The notes below the pieces were generated by a model that was not told the DNA's origin, searched no databases, and was given only the letters and a program-made list of their open reading frames with translations. From contig JAUNUR010000026.1 in NCBI GenBank assembly GCA_030538085.1, positions 1 to 38,036 of the forward strand: 38,036 bases of DNA. Reading direction: 5' to 3'. Source of the DNA: Pseudomonadota bacterium. GTDB lineage: Bacteria > Pseudomonadota > Gammaproteobacteria > Burkholderiales > Burkholderiaceae_C. Shown piece by piece: positions 19,696-24,893 of the stretch (position 1 is its first letter; every line of letters starts with the position of its first letter). Made by a program: the position numbers and the translations under genes.

Positions 19696-20061
19696 ATGGA
19701 CCTGCCACTTTTCATCGCCAGCCTGCTGGTTGCCGCCGCCGCCCCCGTGCTGGCCGTGCGCTACCTGCAACCCATTCTGTTGCGCGTGCTGCAACAGCTT
19801 TGCCCAGGCGATGCGGCGGCCGCGTTCTGGCTGCGCTGCTGCTACCTGCTGGCCTTGTGCGGCAGCCTGGTGCTGATGCTGCTGTTCGGCAATTTCGATC
19901 CCGGCCAGAACGCGGTGCAGGTTGCCCGGCGCGGGCTGCTGCTGGTGCTGGGCGGGGTGTTCTTCAGCGTCATGTTCATCTCGCGCAGCGTGTGGAGCCA
20001 GGTGCGCCGCGGCCAGACCGATGCCGCGGCAGCCACAACCGCGCCAGACTGGAAGGAATAA
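19696..20061 (+). CDS. Small membrane protein
   Basis: A 121-residue protein with three probable membrane helices (about 4-22, 44-64 and 79-98) and a hydrophilic tail. I do not recognise a family. AGGAG precedes the ATG at 19696 at good spacing; a longer frame upstream overlaps the DCC gene and is rejected. The next gene starts 4 bases after its stop, so it is firmly within the operon. Confidence 0.8.
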   Translation: MDLPLFIASLLVAAAAPVLAVRYLQPILLRVLQQLCPGDAAAAFWLRCCYLLALCGSLVLMLLFGNFDPGQNAVQVARRGLLLVLGGVFFSVMFISRSVWSQVRRGQTDAAAATTAPDWKE

Positions 20062-20065
20062 GGCC

Positions 20066-20938
20066 ATGAACATCCTGCTGTGCGGCGCCAGCGGCTTCAT
20101 CGGCCGCCACGTTCAGGCCGTGCTGGCGGATGGCGGCCACCAGGTACGCGCCGCCAGCCGGCGCAGCCTGCCGCCCATCGACTTCGCCCGTGCCACGCAG
20201 GCACGCGACTGGCTGCCGCATCTGCACGGCATCGACGCCGTGGTCAACGCCGTCGGCGTGCTGCGCGACTCCTCCCGGCAGCCCATGGCCGCGCTGCACG
20301 ACGCCGCACCGCGCGCCCTGTTCGACGCCTGCGCCCAGGCCGGCGTGCGGCGCGTGATGCAGGTGTCGGCACTGGGCATCGAAGGCAACCCCACGCTGTA
20401 CGCCCGCAGCAAGCAGGCCGCCGACGCGCACCTGCTGGCGCTGACGCAGGCGGGGCGGCTGGACGGCGTGGTGCTGCGGCCCAGCATCGTGTTTGGGCCG
20501 GGCGGGCAAAGCAGCCGCCTGTTCGTGACGCTGGCTCGCCTGCCCTGGCTGGCTTTGCCGCGCCCGGTGCGCCACGCGCGCGTGCAGCCGTTGGCCGTGC
20601 GGGAACTGGCCACGGTGGTTGCACGCCTGCTGGCCGACCCGCCACGCCAGGGCACGCTCGAACTGGGTGGCCCCCGCGCATTGACGCTCGGCGAGTTCAT
20701 CGCCAGCCTGCGCCGGCAGCTTGGCCATGGCCCGGCGCGCGTGCTGGACCTGCCCGACGCACTCACCCAGCTCAGCGCACGGATCGGCGACTGGGTGCCG
20801 CTGGCACCGTGGTGCAGCGAAACGCTGGCCCTGCTGGCACAGGACAACGTGGCCCGCCCCGACCTATTGCACGAGCTGCTGGGTCGCGCACCCACGCCGC
20901 CCGAGCACCTGATGGATGCCACGTGGAATGCGGTGTGA
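20066..20938 (+). CDS. NAD(P)-binding epimerase/dehydratase-like protein
   Basis: A 290-residue atypical short-chain dehydrogenase of the NAD(P)H-binding/epimerase type. The Rossmann motif GASGFIG is at about 7-13, followed by a beta-alpha-beta unit; VVNAVGVL and VMQVSALGIEG correspond to the strands that usually carry catalytic residues, and YARSK supplies the Tyr-x-x-x-Lys pair. The substrate is unknown. Start choice rests on the immediate spacing after the previous stop and on the Rossmann fold beginning at the N terminus. It is followed by a DoxX-like and a DUF2269 gene, a combination I recall from other betaproteobacteria. Confidence 0.88.
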   Translation: MNILLCGASGFIGRHVQAVLADGGHQVRAASRRSLPPIDFARATQARDWLPHLHGIDAVVNAVGVLRDSSRQPMAALHDAAPRALFDACAQAGVRRVMQVSALGIEGNPTLYARSKQAADAHLLALTQAGRLDGVVLRPSIVFGPGGQSSRLFVTLARLPWLALPRPVRHARVQPLAVRELATVVARLLADPPRQGTLELGGPRALTLGEFIASLRRQLGHGPARVLDLPDALTQLSARIGDWVPLAPWCSETLALLAQDNVARPDLLHELLGRAPTPPEHLMDATWNAV

Positions 20939-20945
20939 TTTGGTC

Positions 20946-21001
20946 CAAAAACCCATTGAATCCCACACGGAATAAGCGCAAACAGCTATCAAACCAGAAG
21001 C
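20946..21001 (-). repeat. Comamonadaceae-type dispersed repeat G, copy 1
   Basis: Read on the minus strand this is GCTTCTGGTTTGATAGCTGT, then TTGCGCTTATTCC and GGGTTTTTG. The same pattern, ATAGCTG-nnn-GCG, a gap of about 20 bases, then GGGTTTTT, occurs at 26834-26888, and a more diverged form lies at 34053-34110. I recall this family as common in Comamonadaceae genomes. It spans the gap between the epimerase-like gene and the DoxX-like gene and would be part of the operon mRNA. Confidence 0.6.
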
Positions 21002-21003
21002 AA

Positions 21004-21417
21004 ATGACACATCCGATCAACCCTGCTCCCGCACCCACGTCCAACCTGCTGCCGCTGCGCCTGAGCCTGGTCGCCGTCTGGCTGTGGACCGCCCTCGTCA
21101 GCCTGATCGAGTGGAACGGCCAGAGCCTGCAACTGCTGCATGCCGGCGGCGTGACCAGCCCGGCGCTGACGCCAGCGCTGATCGGCGGCGGCGCCGCGCT
21201 GGACGCGGCACTGGGCATCGCCCTGTGGCGCTGGCCCCGGCGCGCGGTGTTCGTGACCGCCTTCGCCGCAACGCTGTTCATGACCACCATCGCCACCGCG
21301 CTGCTCCCCGCGCTGTGGCTGCATCCGCTGGGGCCGCTCAGCAAGAACCTGCCCATCCTGGCGGCGCTGTGGCTGCTGTGGAGTGCTGAACCTGGAAAAA
21401 AGGCGGTTGAAGCATGA
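21004..21417 (+). CDS. DoxX-like membrane protein
   Basis: A 137-residue protein with four probable membrane helices, from about residue 17 to 127. LRLSLVAVWLWTALVSLIEW begins the first helix. The length and four-helix plan fit the DoxX-like family often found after NAD(P)-binding epimerase-like genes. Role unknown; DoxX relatives are linked to redox or quinone-side membrane functions. Its stop overlaps the next start (ATGA). No strong ribosome binding site precedes the ATG at 21004; repeat G abuts it. Confidence 0.8.
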   Translation: MTHPINPAPAPTSNLLPLRLSLVAVWLWTALVSLIEWNGQSLQLLHAGGVTSPALTPALIGGGAALDAALGIALWRWPRRAVFVTAFAATLFMTTIATALLPALWLHPLGPLSKNLPILAALWLLWSAEPGKKAVEA

Positions 21418-21890
21418 ACACCTACCTCGTTCTCAAATGGATTCACATCCTCAGCAGCGTGCTGATGGTGGGCACCGGCTTCGGCTCGGCGTTCTACATG
21501 TTCTTCGCCAACCGCAGTGGCAGCGTGGCGGCGCAGGCCGTGGTCAGCCGGCTGGTGGTGCGCGCCGACACCTGGTTCACCACGCCGGCCATCATCGTGC
21601 AGCCCGTCACCGGCGTGTGGATGGCGCACCTGGCCGGCTGGCCGTTGACCACGCCGTGGCTGCTGGCGTCGATTGGCTTGTACCTGCTGGCCGGTGCCTG
21701 CTGGCTGCCGGTGGTGTGGCTGCAAATCCGCATGGCCCGGCTGGCGCGGGCCGCCAGCACCCACGGCACGCCGCTGCCGCCCGCCTATGCCCGGCTGCAG
21801 CGCACGTGGGAATGGCTGGGTTATCCGGCCTTCGTCGCCATGCTGGTGGTGTACTGGTTGATGGTGAACAAGCCAGCGCTGGGCTATTGA
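21414..21890 (+). CDS. DUF2269 family membrane protein
   Basis: A 158-residue protein with four probable membrane helices. The start LVLKWIHILSSVLMVGTGFG and the phrase ITGVWMA-like PVTGVWMAHLAGWPL fit DUF2269, whose histidine in KWIHI is often conserved. Function is unknown. It is translationally coupled to the DoxX-like gene (ATGA). Its stop codon lies within the left terminal repeat of composite element A at 21884, so the element supplies or overlaps the end of the gene; a slightly longer ancestral protein is possible. Confidence 0.88.
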   Translation: MNTYLVLKWIHILSSVLMVGTGFGSAFYMFFANRSGSVAAQAVVSRLVVRADTWFTTPAIIVQPVTGVWMAHLAGWPLTTPWLLASIGLYLLAGACWLPVVWLQIRMARLARAASTHGTPLPPAYARLQRTWEWLGYPAFVAMLVVYWLMVNKPALGY

Positions 21891-22003
21891 AAATTTCGTA
21901 ATTCATGACACGCCGCTTGCCCTCACCCCAACCCTCTCCCAGAGGGAGAGGGAGATTTCTTTCTGATAGCCCGCGCTGTCGTGATTTTTGAAAATATCAA
22001 TAG
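21884..22003 (+). repeat. Composite element A, copy 2 (short, different core)
   Basis: This 120-bp copy has the same ends as 24578-24788: CTATTGAAAATTTCGTAATT at the left, and CTGATAGCCCGCGCTGTCGT then GAAAATATCAATAG at the right. The middle is different: ACCCCAACCCTCTCCCAGAG followed by GGAGAGGG, the palindromic repeat also found inside the helicase gene. It begins inside the last codons of the DUF2269 gene and ends 9 bp from the HD-kinase stop. Confidence 0.88.
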
Positions 22004-22012
22004 GCGTGAATC

Positions 22013-23149
22013 TCACGCCACCTCGTATTCCACCGCATGCGCCTCCCACGGCAAGGGCACTTCCCAGCGGTGCAGCATGCGCATCAGGTGCTTGTTGCTC
22101 AGCGTCGTGTCGCGCTTGTCATTGCGCGCAAGGACGGTGACTTCGGGCGCTTCCAGATACACCAGCCGCACACGGGCGTGGTAGGCGTACAGCAAATCCA
22201 GCGTGCGGCTGCGCATGTCGTGGGACAGGTGCGTGGCGTTCCAGACAAAGCGCGCATGGCCGCGCAGCAGGGCCTTGGCCTTGTCGATGGCGTGGTGCGC
22301 GGCCTTGCCGTCGTTCTCGCCATGTTTCAGCCCCAGCTCGGCCTTGGCGTCGTCGAACGACACCGCGGGCCAATCCTTGGCGTGCTGGCGCACCCAGGTG
22401 TCCTTGCCCGAGGCGGGCAGGCCGCTCAGCACGATGACTTCGCTGCCCGCCAGCGGGTGCTGGGCAAATTGCGGGTCGATCGCCTTGCCGCGCGCGTACA
22501 GCAGGCGCGTGTGCGCGTCGGCGGCGGGCCACGGCGCGTTCCAGCAGCCTTGCTCGCGCGCCAGTTCCTCGAACAGCTCGATGTCTGCCAGATGGCTGGC
22601 CTGATCGGCGCAGACGCGGCCGCGCATGTCGGCGCGCGCCACGCAGGCCAGCTCCGACACGTCCAGCTCCCACGACAGGCGGCGCACGATGCGTTCGGGC
22701 GCCTCGCCGCGCCGGCTGTCGAACGCGAAAAACGGCAGCTGATGCACGGCCACGATGCGGCACACCGCCTCGCGCTGCGCGAACGGCATGCCCGCGCGCC
22801 ACAGCAGGATGCGGGCATCGACCGCGCCGCGCCGGGAGTGGCCGGGCTGGCCGATGGCGCCGGTGACGGGGTCGATCACCGTGGTGTCGGGCTTGGCGAT
22901 GTCGTGCAGCAGCGCGGCGGTGAACATCACCTCCTGGCGCGGGCGGGCGGCGCTTTGCCAGACGGGATCCGACAGCAGCGCGTCCAGCACCATCCGGGTG
23001 TGGATGCCGACGTTGCCCTCGGCGTGGTGCCGCGGGTCCTGGGGCGTGGTCTCCAGCCGGTGCAGCGCGGGCAGCAGCTCGCACAGCAGCGGCCAGTCGT
23101 GGCCCGCCCCCGGCGCGGGGATCAGGGTTTGCAATGTTTTCCAGAGCAT
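22013..23149 (-). CDS. HD-Pnk: HD phosphoesterase fused to polynucleotide kinase
   Basis: A 378-residue two-domain RNA/DNA end-healing protein. The N-terminal HD domain carries H50, HD at 82-83 in LLHDIAKP, H104 and H136; in the studied relative from Runella this domain removes 2',3'-cyclic phosphate or phosphate ends. The C-terminal domain (about 235-378) has the P-loop GLPASGKDTW at 243-252, a following SFDD, and a lid-like ARNDKRD near 341-347, as in T4-type 5'-OH polynucleotide kinase. Together these would make 3'-OH and 5'-phosphate ends. AAGGAG precedes the ATG. It starts 18 bp after the stop of the RNA ligase, so healing and sealing enzymes are co-transcribed. Target RNA is not known. 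Confidence 0.9.
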   Translation of the reverse strand: MLWKTLQTLIPAPGAGHDWPLLCELLPALHRLETTPQDPRHHAEGNVGIHTRMVLDALLSDPVWQSAARPRQEVMFTAALLHDIAKPDTTVIDPVTGAIGQPGHSRRGAVDARILLWRAGMPFAQREAVCRIVAVHQLPFFAFDSRRGEAPERIVRRLSWELDVSELACVARADMRGRVCADQASHLADIELFEELAREQGCWNAPWPAADAHTRLLYARGKAIDPQFAQHPLAGSEVIVLSGLPASGKDTWVRQHAKDWPAVSFDDAKAELGLKHGENDGKAAHHAIDKAKALLRGHARFVWNATHLSHDMRSRTLDLLYAYHARVRLVYLEAPEVTVLARNDKRDTTLSNKHLMRMLHRWEVPLPWEAHAVEYEVA

Positions 23150-23167
23150 GATGCGACTCCTTCCGGT

Positions 23168-24073
23168 TCAGGGCATTTGCGCGGCGAACGCCACGGGGTC
23201 GAAGGCGCGCAGCGCGTCCAGCGACGTCAGGGTCCGCAGGCCCAGCGGCTCCCAGCCCAGCGTGGGCAGCGGCGCGTACAGATCGACCCCTTCGGCCAGC
23301 ATGTTGGGCAGCAGGGGCCGCGCCAGGTGGTGCGAGCCGGAATCCAGAATGGTCTGCGTGAAGCCGGGGCGCACCCACTTGTAGCGGGCTTCGACAAAGT
23401 CATCGTTCTCCACCTTCAGGTACAGCCCTTCGGACTCGTCCTGCGCGTTGGTCTGCTTCCAGGTCAGCGCCAGCGGCAAGCCCGCGCGCGCCACCTGCTG
23501 CTCGAAGTGCTGGCGCCACGCTCGGCTCTTGGCGAGCGAGCGGTACACCAGCTTTTTCAGCAGCTTCAGATCGGTCGGCATCGGCCCGGCGTACAGCACC
23601 GGCACCGACACCAGCGGCAGGCCGCGCAGCAGCGCTTGGCGGCGCGGTGTCGACAGGAACCGGCCCGTGTGCCGATCCAGCAGGTCGAACTCCAGCAAGA
23701 AGTGCGGCAGCCGGTCGTACCAGACCGAATGCTTGGCGTACATGGCCTCGCCATACAGCACCCAGCGGTCTTCCAGCCGCGCCAGCAAGGCATCGGCATG
23801 CGCCTGCGCCCAGGGCTTGAGCCAGTTGAACTGGCGCTCGCTCCCGCCGCCGACCAGATAGTGGCCGCGCGATTGCAGCAGCAATTGGCCGTCCGCGCTG
23901 AACGACAGGCCGCAGTTGGCCCCGTCCAGCTTTTCCTCGATCACGACATGCTTGCCCGCCAGCGCGGCCAGCGGCGTCTGGTCGCGGCCATCGTCGCCCG
24001 CTTGCAGGCGCGAGCCTTGCAGATGCGCCGTGCGCGGATACCTGGCCAGTTCCAGGGATTGAAGGGGTTTCAT
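23168..24073 (-). CDS. ATP-dependent RNA ligase family protein
   Basis: A 301-residue nucleotidyltransferase that would join 3'-OH and 5'-phosphate RNA ends. Motif I is EEKLDGAN with the adenylated lysine at K48. Motif III is LYGEAMY near 107-112, IIIa is FLLEFDLLD near 125-133, motif IV is EGLYLKVE at 215-222, and motif V is ARYKWVRP at 229-236. The C-terminal part beyond 240 is short, nearer to Rnl2-like or minimal RNA ligases than to DNA ligases. AGGAG lies seven bases before the ATG. A 13-bp stem sits directly upstream of that site. It is first in a two-gene unit with HD-Pnk. Whether its substrate is RNA or nicked duplex cannot be told from sequence. Confidence 0.9.
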   Translation of the reverse strand: MKPLQSLELARYPRTAHLQGSRLQAGDDGRDQTPLAALAGKHVVIEEKLDGANCGLSFSADGQLLLQSRGHYLVGGGSERQFNWLKPWAQAHADALLARLEDRWVLYGEAMYAKHSVWYDRLPHFLLEFDLLDRHTGRFLSTPRRQALLRGLPLVSVPVLYAGPMPTDLKLLKKLVYRSLAKSRAWRQHFEQQVARAGLPLALTWKQTNAQDESEGLYLKVENDDFVEARYKWVRPGFTQTILDSGSHHLARPLLPNMLAEGVDLYAPLPTLGWEPLGLRTLTSLDALRAFDPVAFAAQMP

Positions 24074-24088
24074 TTCCGTCTCCTAGCA

Positions 24089-24182
24089 GCACCGTGCCCG
24101 CTGCGTTGGAGAGGCAGGTCAGGCGGTACCGCGGTTCATTTGGGAAGAACCGACGACGGAAAACGTGATGCGGGCACGGTGC
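24089..24182 (-). ncRNA. Candidate structured leader RNA of the RNA ligase operon
   Basis: On the minus strand, GCACCGTGCCCGC at 24182-24170 pairs perfectly with GCGGGCACGGTGC at 24101-24089, a 13-bp GC-rich stem closing 68 nt. Inside is a second hairpin with arms CGGTTC and GAACCG (24152-24147 and 24137-24132) and the palindrome GCGGTACCGC. The closing stem ends 4 nt before the ligase AGGAG site, so it is likely within the mRNA leader. It may control translation, be a processing or damage-sensing site, or be an independent RNA. No known RNA family is recognised. Confidence 0.5.
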
Positions 24183-24450
24183 GTGCCCCAGGATTGACCG
24201 GGCAAATAGGAAAACCCGGCGCTCAGGTGTCTGGCGTCAAATCACGAACCGGGTCATCCTTCAGCGGCACCATGGCGTACCGGTGGCAGGGTGAGGGTTC
24301 GCGTCTGATCGAAAGACGCGGTCGTCGGTCAGCAGGTGACGAGTGCGCAGGACACGGTGAACTCCAAACTGCCTTGAAGACAGGGTCCAAGGTAGCGCAG
24401 GTGAAAGAAGGCGCGCATCTTAATCCAATTCCAGATCAAAGCTGCAATCT
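24183..24450 (-). other. Unexplained non-coding stretch upstream of the RNA repair operon
   Basis: About 270 bases without a plausible gene and unlike any repeat in the window. On the minus strand there is a perfect 7-bp hairpin at 24320-24300, arms CGCGTCT and AGACGCG, whose 7-nt loop TTCGATC fits the tRNA T-loop pattern. Other short inverted pairs are CCGGG/CCCGG near 24198-24219 and CACC/GGTG. The stretch may hold a promoter and a structured RNA; a complete tRNA fold was not found. Confidence 0.4.
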
Positions 24451-24535
24451 CGTCATTGCGGCGAAGGCCGCAATCCAAACGGCGTGTGTAGGGAAACATG
24501 GATCCCGGCCTTCGCCGGGATGACGGTGATTAACG
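24451..24535. repeat. REP pair R, copy 2
   Basis: CGTCATTGCGGCGAAGGCCG at the left and CGGCCTTCGCCGGGATGACG at the right, with GGGAAACATGGATC between. It is nearly identical to 18463-18546. The two arms here differ (TTGCGG against TCCCGG), so the hairpin is imperfect. Confidence 0.85.
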
Positions 24536-24577
24536 CCTTGGAGTGGAGTTTGAAGGCGAAACATCGCCCAAATGGAG

Positions 24578-24788
24578 TTATTGAAAGTTTCGTAATTCAG
24601 GACAAGCCTATGTAATGCCTTCACCTCATCCCGTCATTGCGGCGAAGGCCGCAATCCACACGGTGTCCGCGGGTCAACACCGTGTCAAGGGACGTTCCAT
24701 GGATTGCGGCCTTCGCCGCAATGACGAGGGAATGTGAGGGGATTTTTCTGATAGCCCGCGCTGTCGTGATGATTGAAACTCTCCATAG
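24578..24788 (+). repeat. Composite element A, copy 3 (REP-pair core)
   Basis: A 211-bp element with ends TTATTGAAAGTTTCGTAATT and GAAACTCTCCATAG, the block CTGATAGCCCGCGCTGTCGT, and a core of two inverted TTGCGGCGAAGGCCGCAA units. It is the inverted near-copy of 8594-8805 and is in the same orientation as the short copy at 21884-22003, so the pair brackets the RNA repair genes as direct repeats. Confidence 0.9.
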
Positions 24789-24893
24789 TTGCACCAGCCG
24801 CCGCATGGCAAAGGCCATTGCGGTGTGTGTGACGCAGATGCTTCAGTTTGAGTGGGTTCAATCGACACTGATTCAACGTCTATCCGCAAGCGT

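Noticed and set aside
22013-24073. RNA ligase and kinase as a phage remnant or a complete defence island
   Set aside because: No phage structural genes, toxins, nucleases or other defence genes are adjacent; only a two-gene repair unit can be supported.
24300-24320. tRNA gene suggested by a T-loop-like hairpin on the minus strand
   Set aside because: No matching acceptor stem, anticodon arm or D arm could be found at the right distances; kept only as part of an unexplained non-coding stretch.
22037-24523. Long open frame of 828 codons on the plus strand
   Set aside because: It is antisense to the two RNA repair genes, has low-complexity Gln/Arg/His/Val composition typical of GC-rich shadow frames, and no recognisable motif.
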